Source: an uncultured Enterocloster sp.
GTDB taxonomy: Bacteria > Bacillota > Clostridia > Lachnospirales > Lachnospiraceae
NCBI GenBank assembly: GCA_944383785.1
Contig: CALWQV010000004.1
Span: 1 to 64,000, forward strand
DNA length: 64,000 nt
Reading direction: 5' to 3'
A program made the translations under genes and the position numbers. A model generated the notes under the pieces. The model saw only the letters and a program-made list of their open reading frames with translations, made no database searches and was not told the origin of the DNA. How positions within the stretch are numbered: position 1 is the stretch's first letter; each line of letters begins with the position of its first letter. Shown one piece after another: positions 51,292-59,505 of this stretch.

Positions 51292-53507
51292 TGAAATACA
51301 AGATCGACGTCGTGCGCATCCGGGAAAATTCCATCGAGCTCAACGGCTGGGTGGTTGGCAAGAATCCTGAAAGCAAAGCCACCTTTCGGGTGCTGGACGA
51401 AAAGAAGCAGCCGGTAAAGTTTAAATGCGTTTCCACCAGGCGGGACGATGTGAGCCATATTTATTTTAAAAAGATTTACGATAAGGATTTCGGCTTTGAC
51501 ATCCGTTTTCCCTATGAGCGGGGAAAGACCTACTGGCTGCTGATCCGCTGCGAAGGACGCCAGGCTTCCGTCAAGTACAACGAGGAGCTGATTGCCAAGC
51601 GCGCCAGCGTGGCTCACAAGCGGATGGAGAAGATCCGGGATCTGATGAATATGGAGACGGTCCGGGTGGCCTGGAATTTCTTTAAGGAGCACGGACTACG
51701 GGCATTGGTGGTGAAATCAAAGCACAAGCTTCAGGGTATTGACAATGATTACGAGTACGGCGAGTGGTATGAGCTGACTAAGCCCTCTGAGGAAGAGCTG
51801 CAAAGGCAGAGGGAAACGCCCCTGCCCGATCGGCCGCTTCTCTCCATCGCCATTCCTGTTTACAAGACGCCGCCCCGGTATCTGCGGGAGATGCTGGATT
51901 CCATTCTGGCCCAGACCTATGAAAACTGGGAGGTGTGCATCGCTGACGGAAGCCCAGCCGGTGAGAGCCTGGAAAAGGTGCTAAAGGAGTACGCCGGAAA
52001 GGACGCCCGCTTCCGCTATGAGATCCTGGGAAAGAACTTAGGCATCGCGGGCAATACCAACGCCGCCATCGCCATGGCCAAGGGAGATTACCTGATTCTG
52101 GCGGACCACGACGATACGCTGCCCTCCCACGCCCTCTACGAGGTGGCGAAAGCGGCGGGGGAGAGGCCGGACTGCCAGGTGATTTATTCCGATGAGGATA
52201 AGCTGGACATGGACGGGAAGGCTCTGTTTGATCCCCATTTTAAGCCGGATTTTAACCCGGATCTTTTAACCAGTGTCAATTATATCTGTCACCTTTTTGT
52301 GGTGCGCATGGATCTTTTAAAGAAGGTGGGGCTGTTCCGCCAGGAATTTGACGGGGCCCAGGATTACGACTTTATTTTCCGCTGCACGGAAGCCGCTAAG
52401 GAGGTATACCATATCCCCAAGGTGCTCTACCATTGGCGCTGCCACCAGAATTCCACCGCAAGCAATCCGGACAGCAAGCGCTACGCCTTTGAGGCGGGAG
52501 CCAGAGCCATAATGGCCCATTATGAACGGATGGGGATCAAGGCATTGTCGGTGGAAAAGGGTGTGGATTACGGCATTTACCACACGAAATTCGAGATTCA
52601 GGGCAATCCTCTTGTATCTGTGATTATTCCTAACAAGGATCACAGCCAGGATCTGGATACCTGCCTGCGTTCCATTTTAGAGCGCTGCACTTACAAAAAC
52701 CTGGAGTTTATTGTGGTGGAGAACAACAGCACCCAGCCGGAAACCTTCCGCTACTATGAGCAGATCCAAAAGGAATTTCCCTGCGTGCGGGTGGTGAGGT
52801 GGGAGCGGGAGTTCAACTATTCCGCTATTAACAATTTCGGCGCGGGCTTTGCCAAGGGTGAGTACCTGCTGCTTTTAAACAACGATACGGAAGCCATTAA
52901 CCCGGATTTTATCCAGGAGATGCTGGGCTTCTGCCAGCGGGAGGACGTAGGGATTGTGGGAGCCCGGCTCCTTTACGGCGACGACACCATCCAGCACGCC
53001 GGGGTGGTGATCGGTTTCGGCGGCATTGCCGGCCACACCTTTATCGGCCTTCATAAGGCGGAAAACAGCTATTTCCACCGGGCCATGTGCGCCCAGGACT
53101 ACAGCGCCGTCACCGCCGCCTGCCTGATGACGAAAAAATCTGTCTTTGATCAGGTGGGAGGCCTTTCCCAGGAGCTGGCGGTGGCATTCAACGATATCGA
53201 CTACTGCATGAAGGTGCGGGCATTGGGCAAGCTGGTGGTCTACGCTCCCTACGCCCTTTTGTACCACTATGAATCCAAGTCCAGGGGCCTGGAGGACACC
53301 CCTGAAAAGGTGGCCCGCTTTAACCGGGAGGTGGCCATCTTTATTAAGAAGTGGCCGGACATCATCAGGAAAGGGGATCCCTATTACAACCCCAACCTGA
53401 CCCTGCGCAAGTCCAACTTTGCCCTGCGGGATCTGTTGAAGGAGAAAATCGGGGAACCCTACGATTTAAGCGCTTATGAGAAATTTGCGCCGGAGGAAAA
53501 ATCATGA
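51291..53507 (+). CDS. Two-domain family 2 glycosyltransferase
   Basis: The 738-residue protein has an N-terminal beta-sandwich region (1-110), then two GT-A domains. Domain one has LLSIAIPVYKTPPRYLREML near residue 184, VCIADGSPAG, LILADHDDTLP and HWRCHQNSTA. Domain two has LVSVIIPNKDHSQDLDTCLR near 440, VVENNSTQPETF, LLLLNNDTEAIN and FNDIDYCMKVRALG. This WbbL/rhamnan-type tandem arrangement usually adds two sugars, or the same sugar by two linkages. The start overlaps the preceding stop (TGATG) and the end overlaps the next gene. Confidence 0.87.
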   Translation: MKYKIDVVRIRENSIELNGWVVGKNPESKATFRVLDEKKQPVKFKCVSTRRDDVSHIYFKKIYDKDFGFDIRFPYERGKTYWLLIRCEGRQASVKYNEELIAKRASVAHKRMEKIRDLMNMETVRVAWNFFKEHGLRALVVKSKHKLQGIDNDYEYGEWYELTKPSEEELQRQRETPLPDRPLLSIAIPVYKTPPRYLREMLDSILAQTYENWEVCIADGSPAGESLEKVLKEYAGKDARFRYEILGKNLGIAGNTNAAIAMAKGDYLILADHDDTLPSHALYEVAKAAGERPDCQVIYSDEDKLDMDGKALFDPHFKPDFNPDLLTSVNYICHLFVVRMDLLKKVGLFRQEFDGAQDYDFIFRCTEAAKEVYHIPKVLYHWRCHQNSTASNPDSKRYAFEAGARAIMAHYERMGIKALSVEKGVDYGIYHTKFEIQGNPLVSVIIPNKDHSQDLDTCLRSILERCTYKNLEFIVVENNSTQPETFRYYEQIQKEFPCVRVVRWEREFNYSAINNFGAGFAKGEYLLLLNNDTEAINPDFIQEMLGFCQREDVGIVGARLLYGDDTIQHAGVVIGFGGIAGHTFIGLHKAENSYFHRAMCAQDYSAVTAACLMTKKSVFDQVGGLSQELAVAFNDIDYCMKVRALGKLVVYAPYALLYHYESKSRGLEDTPEKVARFNREVAIFIKKWPDIIRKGDPYYNPNLTLRKSNFALRDLLKEKIGEPYDLSAYEKFAPEEKS

Positions 53508-54478
53508 AGGTGACGGTGATCATCCCCAATTATAACGGCCTGAAATTTATGGAGCCCTGCTTTGCCGCCCTAAAGGAGCAGACCTGTAAAGATTACGCTC
53601 TCCTGGTGGTGGACAACGGCTCTACCGACGGAAGCGTGGAGTGGCTTAAGGAGCATCAGGTTCCCTCTATTTTCCTTCCGGAAAATACGGGATTTTCCGG
53701 CGCGGTCAATGTGGGAATTCGGGCGGCGAAAACGCCTTATGTGATTCTTTTAAACAACGACACGGAGCCGCAGCCTATGTATATCGAGGAGCTGGTACGG
53801 ACCATCGAGCGGTCGGAGAAGATTTTTTCTGTCAGCAGCAGGATGATCCAGCTGTATCAGAAGGATAAAATGGACGACGCCGGGGATATGTACACGGTTT
53901 TGGGCTGGGCCTTCCAGCGGGGGGTAGGACGCCCGGTAAAACGCTACGGCCGCCCCTGCCGGGTCTTTTCCGCCTGCGCCGGAGCCGCTATCTACCGGCG
54001 GAAGGTCTTTGAAGAGATCGGTCTTTTTGACGAGCTGCATTTTGCTTACCTGGAAGATCTGGACATCGGCTACCGGGCCAGGCTGGCGGGATATGACAAT
54101 GTATACTGTCCCGGCGCGGCGGTGTATCATGTGGGCAGCGGCACCAGCGGCTCAAAGTACAATGCCTTTAAGGTGCGGCTGGCGGCCCGCAACAACATTT
54201 ACCTGAATTACAAAAACATGCCGGACTGGCAGCTAGCCTTAAACGCCCTTCCCATCTGCCTGGGAATGGCGGTGAAGTATCAGTTCTTCAAAAGGCTGGG
54301 CTTTGAGAAGGATTATGTGGACGGAGTAAAAGAAGGGTGGAAAACCCGTAGAAAATGCAGGCGGGCTGTGGATAACCCCAAGATGCAAAAGCGCTGCCTT
54401 GCCATCGAAGGGGAATTGATTGCGGGAACCTTTGTGTATGTGTGGGAGTTTTTCAATCGGAAGGTGCTGGGGCGTTGA
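53504..54478 (+). CDS. Family 2 glycosyltransferase, rhamnosyltransferase-like
   Basis: The 324-residue protein has VIIPNYNGLKFMEPCF, VVDNGSTDGSVEW, NTGFSGAVNVGIRAA, ILLNNDTEPQP, the general-base segment FAYLEDLDIGYRARLAG and VYHVGSGTSG, matching WbbL-type rhamnosyltransferases. It overlaps the two-domain transferase by 4 bases and closes the sugar-assembly part of locus III. The actual sugar may be the branched one made by the upstream enzymes. Confidence 0.86.
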   Translation: MKVTVIIPNYNGLKFMEPCFAALKEQTCKDYALLVVDNGSTDGSVEWLKEHQVPSIFLPENTGFSGAVNVGIRAAKTPYVILLNNDTEPQPMYIEELVRTIERSEKIFSVSSRMIQLYQKDKMDDAGDMYTVLGWAFQRGVGRPVKRYGRPCRVFSACAGAAIYRRKVFEEIGLFDELHFAYLEDLDIGYRARLAGYDNVYCPGAAVYHVGSGTSGSKYNAFKVRLAARNNIYLNYKNMPDWQLALNALPICLGMAVKYQFFKRLGFEKDYVDGVKEGWKTRRKCRRAVDNPKMQKRCLAIEGELIAGTFVYVWEFFNRKVLGR

Positions 54479-54516
54479 GAGAAACGCTTATTACGGGAAT
54501 TTTAAGATATTTTTTA

Positions 54517-54607
54517 TAGCTTCTCCCGGATTTATCATGTATAATATACGGAATGGTTGCAATGCAATCCGACAAGGCTGTCCGCAGTTGCTTTTTACGC
54601 GGACGGC
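54517..54607 (+). promoter_or_regulatory. Candidate promoter and leader hairpin of the priming transferase
   Basis: A perfect TATAAT lies at 54540-54545 with a weak -35 (TAGCTT, 54517-54522, 17-bp spacer). Downstream, GCTGTCCGC (54577-54585) pairs with GCGGACGGC (54599-54607) with one G-U pair, forming a leader hairpin 20 bases before the ATG that could affect translation. Confidence 0.45.
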
Positions 54608-54627
54608 ATAGATAAGGTGAGATTAAG

Positions 54628-56052
54628 ATGATTAAGGATAACCAGAAACAGCTGAACAGGGTTCATGTTGTTCTGGATGCATTGGTTACGTTGGCAGCTT
54701 ACGCCCTGGCCTGGCTGATCGTAATTAGCGGGAAGGTGATTCCCCTGGGGGCCAACGTGGGTGTACTGGAGCCCCAGGTGTACTTTGTGGCTCCTGTTTT
54801 TATCGTACCGGTGTATCTGATTTTATACGGGGCCTTTCATTTATATGTGCCCAAGCGGATTCAGGGCCGGCGCTCGGAATTTGCGAATATCTGCAAGGCC
54901 AATACCATTGGCTTGATGATCTGTACCCTGGTTTTGTTCGGCGGGCGCAGCTTCATCCCCCATATGAATTATTTCTCCGCCAGATTGCTGTTGGGCTTTT
55001 TTGTCTGCAACATTCTGCTGCTGGAAACGGAGCGCATGGGGATCCGCATTTTCCTCCGCTCCCTGAGGACCAACGGGTATAATCAGAAGCATATTCTTCT
55101 CATCGGCTACAGCCGGGCGGCGGAGGGATTTATCGACCGGGTGAGCATGAATCCGGAGTGGGGGTATCATATTCAGGGGATTTTGGATAATCACCAGCCG
55201 GCCGGGTATTCCTATAAGGGGGTGCCGGTTTTGGGGCCCATTGCCAGCCTCTACGGCTATCTAGCCGCCAACAATCTGGATGAGATCGCCATTACCCTGA
55301 GCCTGAAGGAATATGAGAATCTGGAACAGATCGTGGCGGCCTGTGAGAAATCCGGCGTCCACACCAAGTTTATACCGGATTATAACAACATTATTCCAAC
55401 CATCCCCTTTATGGAGGATCTTCAGGGGCTTCCGGTGATTCACATCCGCCATGTGCCCCTGACCAATATGTTTAACGCCACCATCAAGCGCTGTATGGAC
55501 ATTGTGGGAGCGGTGTGCGCATTGATTATCTTTTCGCCGGTGATGCTGCTTACGGCTCTTTTGGTTAAGCTCACATCTCCCGGGCCGGTGATCTACAGCC
55601 AGGAGCGGATCGGGCTGCACAACCGTCCCTTTCGGATGTACAAGTTCCGCTCCATGGAGGTTCAGGACCCTGGCAAGGAGAAAAGCCAGTGGACCACGCC
55701 CCATGATCCCAGGGTGACGCCCATCGGGCGGGTGATACGCAAGACCAGCATCGACGAGATGCCTCAGTTTTTTAATATACTCATCGGGGATATGAGCCTG
55801 GTAGGGCCCAGGCCGGAGCGGCCCCTTTTTGTGGAGAAGTTTAAGGAGGAGATCCCCCGTTACATGATCAAGCATCAGGTGCGGCCCGGACTTACGGGCT
55901 GGGCCCAGGTAAACGGATACAGAGGCGATACCTCCATTACCAAGCGGATCGAGCATGATCTCTATTATATTGAGAACTGGAGTATTGGATTTGACATTAA
56001 GATCCTGTTTTTGACGGTATTTAAAGGATTTATCAATAAAAACGCCTACTGA
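54628..56052 (+). CDS. Polyprenyl-phosphate sugar-1-phosphate transferase (initiating)
   Basis: The 474-residue protein has four or five N-terminal membrane helices, a central Rossmann-like CoA-binding-type domain (ILLIGYSRAAEGFI, residues about 150-260) and a C-terminal bacterial sugar transferase domain. The latter begins IKRCMDIVGAVCALIIFSP and has YKFRSM, RKTSIDEMPQFFNILIGDM, SLVGPRPERP and VRPGLTGWAQVNGYRGDTS. It would start polymer synthesis by moving a sugar-1-phosphate onto undecaprenyl phosphate at the inner face. It has its own promoter candidate. The neighbouring LCP gene supports a wall-anchored product. Confidence 0.93.
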   Translation: MIKDNQKQLNRVHVVLDALVTLAAYALAWLIVISGKVIPLGANVGVLEPQVYFVAPVFIVPVYLILYGAFHLYVPKRIQGRRSEFANICKANTIGLMICTLVLFGGRSFIPHMNYFSARLLLGFFVCNILLLETERMGIRIFLRSLRTNGYNQKHILLIGYSRAAEGFIDRVSMNPEWGYHIQGILDNHQPAGYSYKGVPVLGPIASLYGYLAANNLDEIAITLSLKEYENLEQIVAACEKSGVHTKFIPDYNNIIPTIPFMEDLQGLPVIHIRHVPLTNMFNATIKRCMDIVGAVCALIIFSPVMLLTALLVKLTSPGPVIYSQERIGLHNRPFRMYKFRSMEVQDPGKEKSQWTTPHDPRVTPIGRVIRKTSIDEMPQFFNILIGDMSLVGPRPERPLFVEKFKEEIPRYMIKHQVRPGLTGWAQVNGYRGDTSITKRIEHDLYYIENWSIGFDIKILFLTVFKGFINKNAY

Positions 56053-56115
56053 TTTTTGGGCGGGCGGGCTTCTGTCCAGGCGGCGGGGCCCCGGGAATAG
56101 AATGAGGACAGAGAG

Positions 56116-57981
56116 ATGAACCGAGAATTTGAAAGAGGAACTGAATTGGAACACGAGAAGGGAAGGAGCCGGGGCAGAAGCAGGGGCGAACAAAGCGGCA
56201 CCCGTTTTGCCTCCCGCTATGAAGGGGCCAGGGATAAATCAGCCTCCCGCAGGAGCGCGGCCTCCGGGGAGCCCTCCCGCGCCGGCTGGATCGAGCTGGA
56301 GGGAGACCGGGAAGCAGCCGCTCCCCTGAGGGCGAAGCGGGCCCCGGGCCTGGGCGGCAGCGGCTCGGGGGGCAATAGCTCCGGCAGGCGCGGAAAAAAG
56401 GAAGAGTCTAGCCAGCAAAAGGCGAAAAAGAAGCTTAGAATGCGGATCATCGCCATCATCGTGGCGGAGGTTTTCGCTCTGTGCTTTATCTTCGCCAGCC
56501 GCTACGTGGTGGGCAAGATGAATCTGATCGGCCAGAATGTGGGCTTTAACATGGAGGACATGACCAACCCCAACCTGTCCCATGAGAAGCTGGAAACTAT
56601 GAAGGGATACTGGACCGTAGCTCTTTTCGGCGTAGATAGCCGTGGGGATAATGTGGCCCGCCAGACTAATTCCGACGTGATTATCATTGCCAACGTCAAT
56701 ATGGATACGGGGGAGATCAAGCTGGTCAGCGTTTACCGTGACAGCTACCTGAATATTGACGAGGGAAATTCCTATAATAAGATCAACCAGGCCTATTTCC
56801 TGGGCGGCGCGGAGCAGGCCATCAGCGCCCTGAACCGGAACCTGGACCTGCAGATCGACGATTACGGCACCTTTAACTGGAAGACAGTGGCCCAGGTGAT
56901 CAACGCCCTGGGCGGCGTGGACGTGAACCTGAGCAAGGCCGAGTTCTACTATATTAACGCCTATATTACGGAGACCGTAAAGGCTACGGGCATCGGATCC
57001 ACCCAGCTGACCCATGCGGGGGAGAACCATCTGGACGGCATCCAGGCGGTGGCTTACGCCCGTCTGCGGAATATGGATACGGACTTCGCCCGGACGGAGC
57101 GCCAGCGTGAGGTCATCGCCCAGTCCTTCGAGAAGTTAAAGAAGTCGGATTTCGCCACCATCAACTATGTGATGGAGACGGTGTTAAAGGGCATTGAGAC
57201 CAACATCAGCTACGATGACCTTCTTCCGGCCGCTATGAACCTGACCAAGTACCATATCAGCGAGACTACCGGCTTCCCCACCGCCCGGGACAATGTGAAT
57301 ATGGGCCGAAAGGGCGCCTGCGTTATACCCGCTACCCTGGAGAGCAATGTGAAAATTCTCCACGAGTTTTTGTTCGGCGAGGAAGATTATGAGCCCAGCG
57401 ACAAGGTAAAGCAGATTAGCGCCAAGATTTCTGCCGACAGCGGCAGCTATAAGGAGGCCAAGCCTATCGACCATGTGGGCACCGACGGCGGCTATATCCC
57501 CACTACAGGGGAGACGGAGGAATCCCAGACCCTGGAAGGGGAGACTCTGGAAGGGGAGACCCTGGATCCGGATGAGACTACCGGAACCGATGAGACTGCC
57601 GGGCTCTTCCCGGGACTCGGGGACGACTGGATTGACGGAGAGTATCCGGAGGGACTGGAGTTAGAGACGGATGAGGACGGAAACTATATTGACCCGCCGG
57701 AGGGCTGGGGCCCGGGCTATGAATTTACAAGGCCGGCGCCCACCAGGGAGACGGGAGAAAGCGGAAGGCATCCGGAAAGCACTACGGTGGCCCATCCCGC
57801 CGATTCCAGCACTCAGTCCCAGGATGAACTGACAGGCCCGGGAGTGCCCACCAGACCGGATCAGACCTCGCCCCATACCAGCGAGGCTCAGACCACCGAA
57901 GGGACTACGGTTCCGGTACAGCCGGAGACAGTTCCGGACAATAGCGCCGGAGGGCCAGGCTCCGTTATATTGAATCCGTAA
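56116..57981 (+). CDS. LytR-CpsA-Psr family wall polymer ligase
   Basis: The 621-residue protein has a 110-residue basic, Gly/Ser/Arg-rich cytoplasmic N-terminus, one membrane helix (IIAIIVAEVFALCFIFASRYV, about 112-130) and an extracellular LCP domain. That domain has WTVALFGVDSRGDN, NSDVIIIANVN, SVYRDSYLNI, NKINQAYFLGG, GGVDVNLS and YARLRNMDTDFARTERQREV with the conserved Arg residues. A long Thr/Glu/Pro-rich tail (about 455-621) includes the repeat LEGETLEGET. LCP proteins transfer polyprenyl-linked polymers to peptidoglycan. It follows the initiating transferase by 63 bases and is followed by a terminator. Confidence 0.93.
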   Translation: MNREFERGTELEHEKGRSRGRSRGEQSGTRFASRYEGARDKSASRRSAASGEPSRAGWIELEGDREAAAPLRAKRAPGLGGSGSGGNSSGRRGKKEESSQQKAKKKLRMRIIAIIVAEVFALCFIFASRYVVGKMNLIGQNVGFNMEDMTNPNLSHEKLETMKGYWTVALFGVDSRGDNVARQTNSDVIIIANVNMDTGEIKLVSVYRDSYLNIDEGNSYNKINQAYFLGGAEQAISALNRNLDLQIDDYGTFNWKTVAQVINALGGVDVNLSKAEFYYINAYITETVKATGIGSTQLTHAGENHLDGIQAVAYARLRNMDTDFARTERQREVIAQSFEKLKKSDFATINYVMETVLKGIETNISYDDLLPAAMNLTKYHISETTGFPTARDNVNMGRKGACVIPATLESNVKILHEFLFGEEDYEPSDKVKQISAKISADSGSYKEAKPIDHVGTDGGYIPTTGETEESQTLEGETLEGETLDPDETTGTDETAGLFPGLGDDWIDGEYPEGLELETDEDGNYIDPPEGWGPGYEFTRPAPTRETGESGRHPESTTVAHPADSSTQSQDELTGPGVPTRPDQTSPHTSEAQTTEGTTVPVQPETVPDNSAGGPGSVILNP

Positions 57982-57990
57982 ACTGCGTAT

Positions 57991-58030
57991 CAGGCGGCAT
58001 CGGCGTTTTTGCCGCTGCCGCCTGTTTGTT
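57991..58030 (+). terminator. Intrinsic terminator at the end of locus III
   Basis: CAGGCGGC (57991-57998) pairs with GCCGCCTG (58017-58024) with an inner CGGC/GCCG pairing, followed by TTTGTT. It lies 9 bases past the LCP stop. Confidence 0.8.
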
Positions 58031-58033
58031 ACG

Positions 58034-58098
58034 AGCACTTAGCGCCTGTCTTTTAGGCGCTTACGTGCAAGGTATTGTTGCGGGGGAATGATTCCCCC
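58034..58098. promoter_or_regulatory. Tandem inverted repeats upstream of the ClpX-like gene
   Basis: GCAC..AGCGCCT (58034-58047) pairs with AGGCGCT..GTGC (58055-58068), and a second perfect palindrome GGGGGAAT G ATTCCCCC spans 58082-58098. Both lie in the leader of the ClpX-like gene, 43-107 bases before its start. They may be RNA stem-loops or protein-binding sites. No known stress operator (CIRCE or CtsR type) is recognised. Confidence 0.5.
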
Positions 58099-58140
58099 AT
58101 TTACAGACGCCGGGCAACCGGCCGAGAGGAGAGAATCAGA

Positions 58141-59505
58141 TTGGAAGACCAGAATAACAATAAGGATGAAGGGAATTACGAGAAGATCTGCTACATCTGC
58201 CACAGATCCGAGAGCAAGGCGGGGCCTATGATTTCCATGCCCGGCGGCATGTGCCTGTGCCGCGACTGCATGCAGAAGGCCTTTGACTCCCTGAGCAAAA
58301 GCGGGATGGACTTTTCCAAGCTGCCGCCTATGCCCTATATGAACCTTAATTTCAGCGACATGCCTGTACAGCCGGTGGAAATTCCCAAAAAGCAGAAAAT
58401 CAAGAAGTGTTCCGGAAAACAGCCCGCCCTGACGATGAAGGACATTCCCGCCCCTCATCAGATTAAGGCAAAGCTGGACGAGTATGTGATCGGCCAGGAA
58501 AAGGCGAAAAAGGCCGTATGCGTGGCGGTTTATAACCATTATAAGCGTGCCTTTTTAAGCGGTTCGAAAGAGGATGGGAAAGACGAGGATGTTGTGATCC
58601 AGAAATCCAATATTCTGATGGTAGGCCCTACGGGAAGCGGGAAGACCTATCTGGTAAAGACCCTGGCAAAGCTGCTGGACGTGCCCCTGGCCATCGCAGA
58701 CGCTACATCCCTGACCGAGGCAGGATATATAGGAGACGATATTGAAAGCGTTGTCTCCAAGCTTCTGGCGGCGGCGGATAACGACATCGAGCGGGCTGAA
58801 AAGGGGATCATTTTTATTGATGAGATCGATAAAATCGCCAAGAAAAAGCAGACTACCACAAGGGACGTCAGCGGCGAGTCCGTGCAGCAGGAGCTTTTAA
58901 AGCTTTTGGAGGGCAGCGTGGTGGAGGTCCCCGTAGGCTCCACCCAGAAGAACGCCATGACCCCTACCGCATCGGTGAATACGGACAATATTCTCTTTAT
59001 CTGCGGCGGGGCTTTCCCGGATCTGGAGGATATTATCAAAGAGCGGCTCTCGAAAAAGACCTCTATGGGCTTTGGCTCTGTGTTAAAGGACGCCTATGAG
59101 CGGGACCCGGATATCCTCAGCTATGTAACGGGGGAGGACCTGCGGGTCTTTGGCATGATCCCGGAGTTTCTGGGCCGTCTGCCAGTGACCGTTACCCTTC
59201 GGGGGCTGGATGAGGAGATGCTGGTTCGGATTTTAAAGGAACCCAGAAACGCTATTATCAAGCAGTACGAGAAGCTTCTGGCCATGGATGAGGTAAAGCT
59301 GGTCTTTGAAGACGACGCCCTGGAGTGGATCGCTAAGGAAGCGCTGAAGCGGGGAACCGGGGCCAGGGCCCTGAGGGCGGTGCTGGAGGAATTTATGCTG
59401 GATATTATGTATGAAATCCCCAAGGACCCCAATATCGGTTCCGTGGTGGTGACCCGGCCTTATCTGGAAAAGAACGGCGGCCCTCTGATCCGGATGCGGG
59501 GTTAG
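58141..59505 (+). CDS. ClpX-like AAA+ unfoldase, divergent paralogue
   Basis: The 454-residue protein has a zinc-binding domain (Cys17, Cys20, Cys40, Cys43), Walker A GPTGSGKT at residues 162-169, the pore-loop-1 GYIGDD, Walker B IIFIDEIDKI, KTSMGFGS at the IGF-loop position that contacts ClpP, and the sensor-2 GTGARALR. In canonical ClpX the segment after LEGT contains the substrate-gripping RKH loop. Here it reads LEGSVVEVPVGSTQKNAMTP, without RKH. The start is taken as TTG at 58141 because GGAGAG lies just upstream. It would unfold proteins for ClpP, perhaps with a special substrate range. A canonical clpX elsewhere in the genome is expected but cannot be checked. Confidence 0.85.
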   Translation: MEDQNNNKDEGNYEKICYICHRSESKAGPMISMPGGMCLCRDCMQKAFDSLSKSGMDFSKLPPMPYMNLNFSDMPVQPVEIPKKQKIKKCSGKQPALTMKDIPAPHQIKAKLDEYVIGQEKAKKAVCVAVYNHYKRAFLSGSKEDGKDEDVVIQKSNILMVGPTGSGKTYLVKTLAKLLDVPLAIADATSLTEAGYIGDDIESVVSKLLAAADNDIERAEKGIIFIDEIDKIAKKKQTTTRDVSGESVQQELLKLLEGSVVEVPVGSTQKNAMTPTASVNTDNILFICGGAFPDLEDIIKERLSKKTSMGFGSVLKDAYERDPDILSYVTGEDLRVFGMIPEFLGRLPVTVTLRGLDEEMLVRILKEPRNAIIKQYEKLLAMDEVKLVFEDDALEWIAKEALKRGTGARALRAVLEEFMLDIMYEIPKDPNIGSVVVTRPYLEKNGGPLIRMRG

